64,000 nt of DNA from Coprococcus aceti (GCF_025567285.1 NZ_JAOQJT010000003.1:186001-250000); one strand, 5' to 3'; positions 46,616 through 55,734 are shown, counted from the stretch's first letter. Numbers and translations are program-made. The notes: generated by a model not told the origin, from the letters alone.

Positions 46616-47416
46616 ATGCATTTATCATTTGTTGATACAAAAGAAGAAATATTAGCTTTAAAAAGAAAATCGAAGCATGTTGCTCCGCATTTACATAATG
46701 CATTGGAGATCGTATGTGTGACAAATGGAACACTGGAGCTGGGAGTTGGACAAGAGTTATACCACATGGAAAAGGGAGATATTGGTTTTGTATTTCCTGA
46801 TATTATCCATCATTATCAGGTTTTCTCTTCGGGAGTGAATAAGGCGGTTTACATTATTTCTCCACCATTTGCGATTGGGAAATATGCTGATATTATACAG
46901 ACGATGGCACCGGATTACCCAATCATAAAGGCAGAAATGGTGGAGCCGGAAGTATACCGGGCAATTAATGCCATCTTAGATACAGACCACATGGATATAG
47001 CAGTTATACAGGCATACCTGCAGATTTTGATTGCAAGATGCATTGGAAAGCTGAAACTGGTCGAGAAAGGAGATGTGGGAAGTAAAGATCTTGTCTATCA
47101 GGCAGTATCGTACGTGTCTGGTAATTTTAGAAAGAATTTCTCGTTAGATGATATGGCAAGAGATTTGGGAGTGAGCAAGTATGTTTTATCACGAACATTC
47201 TCCAAAACATTCCATCGTAATTTCAATCAATATCTGAATGATGCAAGACTAAATTATGCTTGCCATCGCTTGGAAAATACCAGTGATGCCATTACAAATA
47301 TATGCTATGATAGCGGATTTGAAAGTCAGAGAACATTCAATCGGGCATTTAAGGAACGATACAAAGTTACACCGAGCGAATACAGAAATACAAGCCGTAC
47401 AGATATAATATCGTGA
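46616..47416 (+). CDS. AraC-family transcriptional regulator
   Basis: 266 residues: cupin domain (20-85: HLHNALEIVCVTNG, MEKGDIGFVFPDIIHHY) and C-terminal double helix-turn-helix (170-260: DDMARDLGVSKYVLSRTFSKTF, ICYDSGFESQRTFNRAFKE, VTPSEYR). It follows the lacZ-symporter terminator on the same strand. It may be a second regulator of galactoside use or belong to another cargo unit. Confidence 0.87.
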   Translation: MHLSFVDTKEEILALKRKSKHVAPHLHNALEIVCVTNGTLELGVGQELYHMEKGDIGFVFPDIIHHYQVFSSGVNKAVYIISPPFAIGKYADIIQTMAPDYPIIKAEMVEPEVYRAINAILDTDHMDIAVIQAYLQILIARCIGKLKLVEKGDVGSKDLVYQAVSYVSGNFRKNFSLDDMARDLGVSKYVLSRTFSKTFHRNFNQYLNDARLNYACHRLENTSDAITNICYDSGFESQRTFNRAFKERYKVTPSEYRNTSRTDIIS

Positions 47417-47556
47417 CTATCAAACATAGAGGCAGAGAATGGAAAAGTTGTGGCTGTGATTGGATATAGGCAGTAAATGTGGCAATTCTACCTTTGAGGG
47501 GTGTACTCTTTTGCTGTGATAAGATAAGATTGTCATGATGAAAGGAGGAATGACCT

Positions 47557-48453
47557 ATGGATATTGCTAAGATTGGAAGATATATCGCAGAAAAAAGAAA
47601 AAGAGCTAGGCTGACACAGAGACAGCTTGCAGATAAGCTCGGGAAGAGTGATAAGTCTGTTTCAAAATGGGAACGTGGAATTTGCCTTCCAGACGTTTCT
47701 GTATATATGGAACTGTGTGAAATATTGGAAATCAGCGTCAATGAATTTTTAGCCGGTGAAGATATCAGCGAAGATAGTGTAAGAGAAAAGTCTGATGAAA
47801 CGCTATTGCAGGTGTCAAAGGAAGGAAAGAATAAACAGAAATTTCTGCGACGAATCATTGTAGCACTTTGTATTATTCTGACAGGATTTATCACTGTAAT
47901 CGCTGTTATAGCGTGTAAGAAGATGAGACAACCCCGAAATTTCATAGAAGAAGTATCGCCGGATAGTGCGGAAATGAAAACTGCGGAACTGATGTCTGGA
48001 GCAGATGGGGTAATGATGTTTCGGTATAAGACAAAGGATAACTATAAATGCCTTTTTGTTTACTTGTCTGAATATCAATCCGGAAAAAGAGTATCGCATG
48101 AGAAAATTGCAGAAATATCTTTTAATGGTACAGAATCTACCGAAACTGGAATGATAGTGGTTGTTCCTAATTTTGAAAAATTTTCTGCAAGTCTAATTGT
48201 GGCAGATAACTATACGAAATACACAACAGAAAATCCAATTTTAAATGATGTTGAAGATCGGAAATATTATGGAAGATCGGCGACAAGCATAAACCATATA
48301 TGTCCGATAGATTTTGGAACAGAGCAGGGGTTAGCGGCTTTGGTTTATGGTAAAAATGGATTAAGTATGTTACCGATACAGGATATTTCCGGAGATTATC
48401 TAAATACAGAGAATGATTATATGTATTATTACTCCGTAGAGTTTACGAAATGA
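47557..48453 (+). CDS. XRE-type DNA-binding protein with one membrane helix
   Basis: 298 residues. An N-terminal helix-turn-helix of the Cro/CI type (residues 5-60: RLTQRQLADKLGKSDKSVSKWERG) is followed by a linker, one membrane helix (about 97-120) and an extracellular domain of 170 residues with no known motif. This layout suggests a membrane-held regulator that senses an outside signal. AAAGGAGG precedes the ATG. It is the last intact gene of the island. Confidence 0.8.
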   Translation: MDIAKIGRYIAEKRKRARLTQRQLADKLGKSDKSVSKWERGICLPDVSVYMELCEILEISVNEFLAGEDISEDSVREKSDETLLQVSKEGKNKQKFLRRIIVALCIILTGFITVIAVIACKKMRQPRNFIEEVSPDSAEMKTAELMSGADGVMMFRYKTKDNYKCLFVYLSEYQSGKRVSHEKIAEISFNGTESTETGMIVVVPNFEKFSASLIVADNYTKYTTENPILNDVEDRKYYGRSATSINHICPIDFGTEQGLAALVYGKNGLSMLPIQDISGDYLNTENDYMYYYSVEFTK

Positions 48454-48490
48454 GAATATGGATGATCTTCCTATAAAATCTTTACTGATA

Positions 48491-48522
48491 AGCATGAGGA
48501 CTAAATATCCTCATGCTTTTTC
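48491..48522 (+). terminator. Terminator after the XRE membrane regulator
   Basis: A perfect 10-bp stem (48491-48500 with 48508-48517) with a 7-base loop and TTTT. Confidence 0.85.
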
Positions 48523-49108
48523 CCTAGATAGGTGTCAATTTCCTTCTGGTGGTGTTGCAACTCCTTCAGGTCACGCTCATTTTGCCGCTGTTGTTCTTCA
48601 AGGTTATGCATGTTCTGTTTAGCCTGTTCCAGTAGTTTTTGTAGGATTTGGATGTTGGAATTCTCGGTATACCGGATGCCGTACCTGTCGTGCAGGTTCT
48701 TTTGTATCTCCTGCATGCGTCTGGCGTTCTGTACATTTTACCATTTCTGCAAGCCAACGGTATCCCGTGATACATCACCAGAGAAGTCACACATGGACGA
48801 GATTTTCAATCGACTTTTATCCAGTTTTTTTCACCGGGCGACATGGCATCATAAGCAGCTTTTCGCTTTTCTTTTCGTTCTTCCGCTTTTTTCTTTTGTG
48901 TTTTCAGATAGTCCTGTCGTCTCGAAATTCTCTTTTTTATGTTGTCATCGGTATAGAATGAACCGAGAGAGTAGCCACGATGAAAACGTTGTTCAACCGA
49001 AAATCGGTATTTTGTAACCGTTCCGTATTTCTTTGAGTTTCCGGTTTCAATTATAATATTCTGTGCTTTTAGTCGATTGATATAATCCTCAAATGAAACA
49101 GCTTCCAT
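48501..49108 (-). pseudogene. Relaxase/mobilisation protein, 3' remnant with frameshifts
   Basis: On the - strand from 49108 the protein reads SFEDYINRLKAQ, TKYRFSVEQRFHRGYSLGSFY and DDNIKKRISRRQ, the pattern that follows the catalytic domain in relaxases of Firmicute mobile elements. That frame stops at 48806. Related coiled-coil sequence (QEIQKNLHDRYGIRY, QLKELQHHQKE type) continues in another frame from 48716 to 48501. The catalytic N-terminal half is missing, because the gene ends exactly where the lysS repeat begins at 49109. Confidence 0.6.
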
Positions 49109-49272
49109 AAGAAGCTCCTTCAGTTCACACTGGATGACGGCACAGGCACAGACAGAACCATCCTCTCAGGAATCCATGCATTCTATGAGCCAGAGGAGTT
49201 AGTCGGCAAGACACTTATTGCAATAACAAACCTTCCACCTAGAAAGATGATGGGAATCGATTCATGCGGTAT
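49109..49272 (+). repeat. 164-bp direct repeat, right copy (lysS fragment)
   Basis: Identical to 35858-36021. It lacks the last 94 bases of lysS and is joined on the left to the cut relaxase and on the right to a terminator and a gene remnant. Confidence 0.95.
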
Positions 49273-49284
49273 ATATGAAAAAGG

Positions 49285-49333
49285 ACCCCAGATTAGAAGT
49301 ACACACTTCAGATTTGGGGTTCTCTTTTTGTGT
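49285..49333 (+). terminator. Terminator-like hairpin after the right lysS copy
   Basis: A 15-bp imperfect stem (ACCCCA.. to ..TGGGGT) with a 6-base loop, followed by TCTCTTTTT. Confidence 0.75.
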
Positions 49334-49334
49334 G

Positions 49335-49905
49335 AGAGACGGATCAAAATCCATGATCGCAGGCATGAACAAGTCCGGTAAGTATGGCGCTGAGCTCAAG
49401 TTTTCTGTTAAGTCCATGGACGTAATGAAGGTCATGGTGAAGAGCGATTCCAAGAGCTCCAACGATGCACTCAAGGGCACGATGGCGCAGATAAAAGGTG
49501 AGGACTACACCGATCTGCAGGCGGATGCCTCGGATGTCAAAGAGACAAATACGATCATGCTGGACGAGTATATGAAGAGTGAGAACCAGAGCGTGTCCTT
49601 CAAGCGATTAGTGGAGGCGAACACTATACCGTTCCTTGTGGCATTGAAAATACTTTTTGCGCTAATAATTGCAGTGATCGTCATATTTGCAAGGCAGCGC
49701 GCAAAGATCGCCAAGGTCGATGCACTCACAGGACTTTATAACAGATATGGCATAAGAGACTATATGAAACGGCTGTATGAGAAGAGTAATCAAATATCAA
49801 ATGTAATTGATATTCTGCGAACTGGAGGGTATAATATGCGGTATCTTTGGATTAGATGCTGCGGTATGTTGATGCAAGCATGTGTGTATTAAAAGCGAAA
49901 TGACA
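49335..49905 (+). pseudogene. Membrane diguanylate cyclase remnant, GGDEF core deleted
   Basis: The frame (open from 49275) holds part of an extracellular sensor domain, one membrane helix (FLVALKILFALIIAVIVIFA) and the very start of a GGDEF domain (DALTGLYNRYGIRDYMKRLY). The rest of the GGDEF domain is absent. Further on, in another frame, LRYVDASMCVLKAK looks like a GGDEF C-terminal helix, so an internal deletion is likely. The 5' end is also lost, as the first 20 codons lie in a terminator hairpin. Confidence 0.6.
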
Positions 49906-49919
49906 GGGGTGAAGGGTAG

Positions 49920-50828
49920 ATGAGAAGATTAAAGTATGTTTTACAGAGTGCGATCGCCTGCTTTGTCGTGGCCGGGGCCTTGCTGGTGCTGTTCTGGGGA
50001 GCAGGAATATACAATATATATCATGAGTCACATGGAAATATATCGGATCTGTCAGAGCTGTGGTCGTATATTTCGGAACAGGGATTGATGTTTCTGATCG
50101 GATTGCTGGCTTTTGTGTCGTTCCTAGTATCCGGATTTCAGGCGAAGAAGGCCAGCGAGGCGGATAGAGCAGCTAACGGTGGGAACGAGTATGATGGTGT
50201 AGGATATGGTGATGCTGATTATTCTGGCACGATAAATGCTGGTGGCGGATATACATATGATTCAATGGACACATCTATAAAGTTAGATGAAGGTTCAGGT
50301 ATGGAAAATGATAGGAATGTATATGGAAAAAACGGTATGCCATATGCGGACATCTATGGGATGACTGGAGATGCACAATTAACCAATACATATTCATTGC
50401 AGTTAGGTGCCAGAAAGATAAGCTTTGACCTGCCTCAGAGGTATAGACTGATAGATGGCGATGACAGTGATCCGGCATTTGCGGGGTTTAATGAGGAGCT
50501 TAAGCCGGAACTTGTCTATTGTTCACTTCAGGAGGCTATCGATGATGAGACGGCTGAGGATTACGTGCTGGATGAGCTGGTGGAGGATGAAGCCTGCCCG
50601 GAGGAACTGCGGACAAGGGCATATCTGAAACATGAAGTGATAGAGGGAAGACTTTATTACTATTATATATTCAAGTATAAGAAGTCCAGAAAGAAGAGAC
50701 AGAAGTTTGCAGCGGCATGTGACATAGGCGGCGGGCTGTTCTATACGATAGAGACAGAGTGGATATGGCGCAAGGAGGAATTGACGCTGGAAGCACTAAT
50801 AGACTTTTTGAAGATACGGGTAGAGTGA
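49920..50828 (+). CDS. Two-helix membrane protein of unknown function
   Basis: 302 residues. Two membrane helices (about 9-30 and 55-75) are followed by a Gly/Tyr/Asp-rich linker (about 85-155) and a C-terminal soluble domain (about 165-302) with DLPQRYRLIDGDD and a Lys/Arg-rich YKKSRKKRQK patch. I recognise no family. The ribosome site GAAGGG is modest. It lies just before the small acidic gene at 50861, and the two may be co-transcribed, ending at 51191. Confidence 0.6.
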   Translation: MRRLKYVLQSAIACFVVAGALLVLFWGAGIYNIYHESHGNISDLSELWSYISEQGLMFLIGLLAFVSFLVSGFQAKKASEADRAANGGNEYDGVGYGDADYSGTINAGGGYTYDSMDTSIKLDEGSGMENDRNVYGKNGMPYADIYGMTGDAQLTNTYSLQLGARKISFDLPQRYRLIDGDDSDPAFAGFNEELKPELVYCSLQEAIDDETAEDYVLDELVEDEACPEELRTRAYLKHEVIEGRLYYYYIFKYKKSRKKRQKFAAACDIGGGLFYTIETEWIWRKEELTLEALIDFLKIRVE

Positions 50829-50860
50829 TTTATGACATCTACAGAACATGAGGTGATAAT

Positions 50861-51130
50861 ATGTGGACAATAAAGAGAATAGATGAGGCCGACTTCGGCT
50901 GTGAGGAGAGGCTTCCGGGGGAGCCGCTTATGGTGCTGGTGAGTCTGGAGTGTGACGATGGAAGGATGCTTCAGCTTGAGGTGGCTGACAACTGGCTGAC
51001 CATGCAGGAGCTTGACGAGGGCGATGAGTGGCCGGATGATCCGGACGAACCGGATGAAGAAGATGCGAAAAGCGCAAAGCAGGTGCAGTGGATGGAGAGT
51101 TATCTGGATGCTCTGGAGGAGCTGGAATAA
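50861..51130 (+). CDS. Small acidic protein of unknown function
   Basis: 89 residues, very acidic (DEGDEWPDDPDEPDEEDA), no membrane helix. GAGGTG lies seven bases before the ATG. The first half looks like a small beta-fold (VSLECDDGRMLQLEVADNW). No family recognised. A terminator follows. Confidence 0.6.
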   Translation: MWTIKRIDEADFGCEERLPGEPLMVLVSLECDDGRMLQLEVADNWLTMQELDEGDEWPDDPDEPDEEDAKSAKQVQWMESYLDALEELE

Positions 51131-51155
51131 GAGTGAAAATAATAAGAATATCGAC

Positions 51156-51191
51156 AAAACCGCCATATCATAAGCGATATTGGCGGTTTTT
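51156..51191 (+). terminator. Terminator after the small acidic gene
   Basis: AAAACCGCC-ATATC pairs with GATATTGGCGGTTTTT (one bulge), ending in a T-run at 51187-51191. Confidence 0.85.
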
Positions 51192-51267
51192 GTGCGTCTG
51201 GAATTACTTTTTGCCATATACTTTAGGATAATATGTTGTTATAACGAAAAGAATGGTCGTGTGAATT

Positions 51268-51877
51268 TTGTCGATGTTTGGTTTGCAGGCAACTGCGTGT
51301 GGGAGAGAATTAATGTTTGGATTGTTTGAAATGAAATATATGAATATATGCCTTGTGGCAGGAGTTATACTGGAACTTATAGCTCTTGTCGCAATACTTA
51401 ATCTTTATATTAATATAAGAAGAAGGGAAAGAAGGCAGAAGAATAGAGAAGATGGAGCAGGACTTTATGATCGTGCGGTATGTGCCGGAACGGATGAGGC
51501 GCATATGCTGGTGCGGCGGGAGGACATAAGTGCGGTAAGCCAGCTTATGGATCAGAAGGTATACAGACAGTTGAGAAAGAAATATGAGGGCTGGGACAGA
51601 CAGGAGAATCTGGAGTTTGATGCACGTGTTGCAGGCAGAGACGGCAGATGGCTCCGCATAATAGTAGTCCCAGATGGCACGGACGGCTGTGATCTCTTTA
51701 TATTCAGAGATATAACGGAGGACAGAGGCAGGCTTGAAAGTCCATATTCTTTATGATGGAATTATATGGATGCAAGGCCGGGCAGAGCTCAGAACCCTGT
51801 ATATATTTGCCGATAAGCTATACAATGCGAGAAAATCTGTGGGATTTGTCAAGAGACTAAGGATCAGGTATGGCGTG
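51268..51877 (+). pseudogene. Membrane PAS-GGDEF protein with internal deletion
   Basis: The frame 51268-51756 encodes one membrane helix (about 25-50) and a PAS/PAC domain ending FIFRDITEDR, the usual link to a GGDEF domain, and then stops. Downstream (about 51788-51877) another frame reads IFADKLYNARKSVGF and RLRIRYGV before a stop, which resembles the last helix of a GGDEF domain. The catalytic middle is missing. The N-terminal part could still be made as a 162-residue membrane PAS protein. Confidence 0.5.
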
Positions 51878-51914
51878 TAAGCCGTGCCGGGAAAACAAAT
51901 ATTTATACATTTGT

Positions 51915-51960
51915 CAGCGACAGATATGTCCGTGGATGGACATGTCTGCCGCTGTTTTTT
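51915..51960 (+). terminator. Strong terminator upstream of the dlt operon
   Basis: A 17-bp stem with minor mismatches (51915-51931 with 51938-51954) and six T. Confidence 0.9.
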
Positions 51961-51966
51961 GTTTTA

Positions 51967-52023
51967 CTTAAAGATATCTTAAAGATTCGCCTCATTGAAC
52001 CTTAAAGGGATGGCGGCTATAAT
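51967..52023 (+). promoter_or_regulatory. dlt promoter with CTTAAAG repeats
   Basis: TTGAAC (51995-52000) and a perfect TATAAT (52018-52023), 17 bases apart. CTTAAAG occurs at 51967, 51978 and 52001, spaced 11 and 23 bases, which puts the copies on one face of the helix as for OmpR-type regulators. A 190-base leader follows. Confidence 0.7.
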
Positions 52024-52150
52024 AGCAGGTGTAGTGAGAAGCTGCAGTGCGGATTACGCTGATGGATTGAGGAAGTGTAACCATATTGTAATAACTCTTA
52101 CATATAATTAAGTCTGTTGAATGTATATTAAGTTGAACTGGCAGAAAGGC

Positions 52151-52216
52151 ATGGCATATAATCTATTCGATTTTGGAAGAAAGAAAAAGGTGGTTAAACG
52201 AGGTGGTAAATATTGA
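52151..52216 (+). CDS. 21-residue basic leader ORF overlapping dltA start
   Basis: ATG at 52151, after AAAGG, opens a 21-codon frame (MAYNLFDFGRKKKVVKRGGK...) whose stop TGA overlaps the dltA TTG start as TTGA. The ribosome site of dltA lies inside it. The peptide is basic, with no membrane helix, so it is not the known DltX. It may couple or regulate dltA translation. Confidence 0.45.
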   Translation: MAYNLFDFGRKKKVVKRGGKY

Positions 52217-53805
52217 AAAATATATTGGAATTTATAGAGAATTCGGCTTTAAAATATCCAGACAAGCTGGCAGTTGCAGATGAGGAAGGCGGACTCACAT
52301 ATGGTCAGATGGAGAGGCTTTCCAGACAGATCGGTGCATGGATATATGAGAAGACAGATGGCGTGAGGAATAAGCCTGTTGCCGTGTTGCTGGACAAAAA
52401 GCCTGGGAGTGTGGCTGCCTATATGGGAGTTGTCTACAGTGGCAATTTCTATGTTGTACTTGATGCGGAGATGCCGGCGTCCAGAGCCGAGTCGATACTC
52501 GGAACGCTGAATCCGGTTGCAGTCGTGACTGACATCGGGCATATGGAGAAGGCACTGGAGCTTTCCAGAAATGGCGTGGATGAAGATGGATGCCATGGAC
52601 AGGAAGGCGAGAACAAAGAGGTATTCAGGATATTAAATCTTGACGAGCTGGACACAAGTGCAGATCAGTCGGTGTTGGATGCGGTCAGAAGCAGGGCGAT
52701 AGACACGGATCCCGTGTATGCGCTTTTCACATCGGGCTCGACCGGAGTTCCAAAGGGCGCTGTGGTATCACACAGGAATGTGATATCCTATACCTATTGG
52801 TACACGGAGGCATTTGGTATAGACGAGAGTACGATATTCGGAAGCCAGACACCGTTCTACTTCAGCATGTCGGTGTCAGATCTCTACAGCACTCTTAAAA
52901 ATGGTGCCACGCTGTACATCATACCGAAGGCGTATTTCACCTTCCCTATGAAGCTGATGGAGTTCATGAATACATACAGGATCAACACGATATACTGGGT
53001 GCCATCGGCACTGCAGATCGTTGCAAATTACAAGCTGTTCCAGTACGCCCAGCTTCCCGAGCTGAAGAAGGTGCTGTTTGCCGGAGAGGTGATGCCGACA
53101 AAGCCGCTGAATTACTGGATACAGAATCTTCCGGATGCCATGTATGCAAATCTGTTCGGCCCAACAGAGACGACCGACATATGTACGTATTACGTGGTGG
53201 ACAGAGTATTTGCCGATGACGAGCCGCTGCCGATGGGACATGCGTGCAACAACTGTGATGTGTTTGTTCTTGATGAGAACGGCAGGGAGGTGTCACCGGA
53301 GATCGATCCTGAGACGGGCTTCAGCCGTGAGGGTGAGCTCTATGCCAGAGGTTCATTTGTGGCGCTGGGCTACTTCGGAAATGCGGAGAAGACGAGAGAG
53401 GCATTTGTCCAGAATCCGCTGAATCCGTACTATCCAGAGCTGGTCTACAAGACCGGTGATCTGGTGAAATACAACAGATACGGCGAGCTGGTCTATGTGT
53501 GCCGTAAGGACTATCAGATAAAACACATGGGTTACCGCATAGAGCTCGGCGAGATCGAGGCTGCAGCGGGAGCCATAGACGGTATCAGAAGCTATGCCTG
53601 CATATACGATGATGCGGCGGACAAGATCGTGTTCATCTACGAGGGCAGGAAGAAGGACGAGACGGAGCTGCTTAAGGCGTTTCAGGAGAGGGTCCCACAC
53701 TACATGGAGCCGAACCGTTTTGTCAGGGTGACAAGCATGCCCCACAATGCAAATGGCAAGATAGACAGGAAGAGACTGAAGACGGAATACGCGCAGCATG
53801 TGTGA
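52213..53805 (+). CDS. dltA: D-alanine--D-alanyl carrier protein ligase
   Basis: 530 residues, an adenylating enzyme that activates D-alanine and loads it on DltC for teichoic-acid D-alanylation. Motifs: LFTSGSTGVPKGAV (P-loop), NLFGPTETTD, YKTGDLVKYN, KHMGYRIELGEIE and the C-terminal catalytic Lys in NGKIDRKRLK. The start is TTG at 52213 with GAGGTGG before it; conserved sequence begins at once. Gene order here is A-C-B-D. Confidence 0.95.
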   Translation: MKNILEFIENSALKYPDKLAVADEEGGLTYGQMERLSRQIGAWIYEKTDGVRNKPVAVLLDKKPGSVAAYMGVVYSGNFYVVLDAEMPASRAESILGTLNPVAVVTDIGHMEKALELSRNGVDEDGCHGQEGENKEVFRILNLDELDTSADQSVLDAVRSRAIDTDPVYALFTSGSTGVPKGAVVSHRNVISYTYWYTEAFGIDESTIFGSQTPFYFSMSVSDLYSTLKNGATLYIIPKAYFTFPMKLMEFMNTYRINTIYWVPSALQIVANYKLFQYAQLPELKKVLFAGEVMPTKPLNYWIQNLPDAMYANLFGPTETTDICTYYVVDRVFADDEPLPMGHACNNCDVFVLDENGREVSPEIDPETGFSREGELYARGSFVALGYFGNAEKTREAFVQNPLNPYYPELVYKTGDLVKYNRYGELVYVCRKDYQIKHMGYRIELGEIEAAAGAIDGIRSYACIYDDAADKIVFIYEGRKKDETELLKAFQERVPHYMEPNRFVRVTSMPHNANGKIDRKRLKTEYAQHV

Positions 53806-53834
53806 CAATTTTATTGATAAGGAGATAAGAGATT

Positions 53835-54062
53835 ATGGAAGAATTATTAAAGATTTTGAATGAGGTAAAACCTGGAGTTGATTATGAGAACGAGACAGAT
53901 CTTATAGGACATGGCGTGTTGGATTCCATCACGATGGTTACGCTGGTGCTTCAGCTCAGCGATGAGTTTGACGTAGACATTTCTCCTGTTGATATCACAC
54001 CGGAGAACTTCAAGACAGTCCAGACCATATACGATATGATCCAGAGACTTGAAGACGAGTAA
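53835..54062 (+). CDS. dltC: D-alanyl carrier protein
   Basis: 75 residues, an acyl-carrier-type four-helix protein. GHGVLDSITMV holds the serine that carries phosphopantetheine. AAGGAG precedes the ATG. It sits between dltA and dltB, unlike the A-B-C-D order of bacilli. Confidence 0.93.
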   Translation: MEELLKILNEVKPGVDYENETDLIGHGVLDSITMVTLVLQLSDEFDVDISPVDITPENFKTVQTIYDMIQRLEDE

Positions 54063-54131
54063 GAGCAGATATAGATATTGGAAGATGACGGGGACTGACT
54101 GCCGTCAAAAAATACTGGAGGAGTGAGAAAT

Positions 54132-55721
54132 ATGTCATATACGTCGATATCGTATCTGGTATTTATATTGCTCGGAGCGTTTATAGTGTACAATATAGTG
54201 CCGCTGAAGCACAGATGGAAGGTCCTGCTGGCATTCAGCTATCTGTTTTATTTTATCAATTCAGGCAGATATATCATATTTATCCTGTTCGGGTCGTTGA
54301 CCATATATGTGGGCGGCCTGCTTATAAACAAGATAGATGATGGCTGCAGCATGGCAAGGAAAGCTCTGCCAAAGGAAAGCAAAAAAGAGTACAAGGCACT
54401 TATCGGATGGCAGAAAAAGTGCGTGTGCGTATGCGTGGTGCTTGTGAATGTAGGAATTCTGGTATTCCTGAAATATTCGGTATTCCTTGGACAGGTATTT
54501 ACAGATGTGCTTGGACTCATACACATAAATGTAGAGAATCCGATGTATCAGAGGATGATGCCGCTTGGAATCTCGTTCTACACACTGTCTGCGGTGAGTT
54601 ACATAGTGGACGTGTACAGAGGCAAATACAGGGCATCGGACAAGTTTGGCAAGGTTGCACTTTTCCTTGCATTTTTCCCGCACATTGTTGAGGGACCTAT
54701 AGCCAGGTTCGATCTTGTTGGAGAGCAGATGTATGAGGGGCACAGGTTCAGTTATGAGAACATGACCATGGGACTCCAGCTTATACTGTGGGGCTTCTTC
54801 AAGAAGATAGTTATTGCAGATCGCGCAAATATGTATGTGAACCAGATATTTGACAATTACGCAAGCTACACAGGACTTCCGGTAGTAGTGGGAATGCTGC
54901 TCTACACATTACAGCTCTATGCGGAATTCTCAGGCTGTATGGATATAGTAAGGGGAAGTGCCCAGATGTTCGGAATAGGACTCTCAGAGAACTTCAACCA
55001 GCCGTTTATATCAAAGACGGTCAGTGAGTTCTGGAGAAGGTGGCATATGACTCTCGGTGCATGGTTCAAGGACTATGTGTTCTATTCAGTTTCACTGTCC
55101 AAGCCATTTGTGAAGCTGAGTAAGAAGACCAGGGAACATATGAATACTTTCTTCGCGACATTTGTTCCTATGTCTATAGCGATGTTCATAGTGTGGTTTG
55201 GAACGGGTATTTGGCACGGCGCAAGCTGGAAGTACGTCATGTATGGTCTTTATTACTGGGCTATCATGGTAATCGGACTTCTCATGGAGCCTCTTTTCAA
55301 GAAGCTGTATGAGAAAATGAATGTTGACCGCCAGGGAAAGGTATACAGACTGCTTCAGGTTGTCAGGACCTTCATTTTTGTGAATGTGGGAATGCTCATG
55401 TTCAGGGCTGATGATCTGACAGCATTTGGACACATGTTTGTGTCCATGTTCAGGGGATTTACATTTGCGGATCTGACAAATGGAACTTTGCTTGGAATGA
55501 AGCTTGACATGGCAGATTTTGCAGTGCTGGCAGTGGGCGCGCTCATTCTGTTCCTGGTTGGACTTTACAAGGAGAAGGGACATCAGATAAGAGCAGAGCT
55601 TGCCACGAAGAATATAGTCCTCAGATGGGCAGTTTACTATGTGCTGCTGTTTGGAGTGATCATACTCGGAGCATATGGCAAGGGCTATGAGGTGGCTGGA
55701 TTTATATATGCACAGTTTTAG
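54132..55721 (+). CDS. dltB: DltB, MBOAT-family D-alanyl transfer protein
   Basis: 529 residues with about 11 membrane helices. MBOAT landmarks: MPLGISFYTLSAVSYIVDVYRG, FFPHIVEGPIARF, FWRRWHMTLGAWFKDYVFY and the catalytic His in GIWHGASWKY. It hands D-alanine from DltC across the membrane. GGAGGA lies nine bases before ATG 54132; the GTG at 54123 overlaps that spacing and is less likely. Confidence 0.93.
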   Translation: MSYTSISYLVFILLGAFIVYNIVPLKHRWKVLLAFSYLFYFINSGRYIIFILFGSLTIYVGGLLINKIDDGCSMARKALPKESKKEYKALIGWQKKCVCVCVVLVNVGILVFLKYSVFLGQVFTDVLGLIHINVENPMYQRMMPLGISFYTLSAVSYIVDVYRGKYRASDKFGKVALFLAFFPHIVEGPIARFDLVGEQMYEGHRFSYENMTMGLQLILWGFFKKIVIADRANMYVNQIFDNYASYTGLPVVVGMLLYTLQLYAEFSGCMDIVRGSAQMFGIGLSENFNQPFISKTVSEFWRRWHMTLGAWFKDYVFYSVSLSKPFVKLSKKTREHMNTFFATFVPMSIAMFIVWFGTGIWHGASWKYVMYGLYYWAIMVIGLLMEPLFKKLYEKMNVDRQGKVYRLLQVVRTFIFVNVGMLMFRADDLTAFGHMFVSMFRGFTFADLTNGTLLGMKLDMADFAVLAVGALILFLVGLYKEKGHQIRAELATKNIVLRWAVYYVLLFGVIILGAYGKGYEVAGFIYAQF

Positions 55722-55734
55722 AGGTGATTTATCT

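Noticed and set aside
47367..47945. - strand frame of 192 codons under the XRE regulator
   Set aside because: Antisense to a clear helix-turn-helix gene; no ribosome site or family pattern.
36116..49108. The 13-kb block as a prophage
   Set aside because: No capsid, terminase, portal, tail or lysis genes; the only mobility sign is relaxase-like.
52151..52216. Leader ORF as dltX
   Set aside because: DltX is a membrane-spanning peptide of about 50 residues; this one is short, basic and has no membrane helix.
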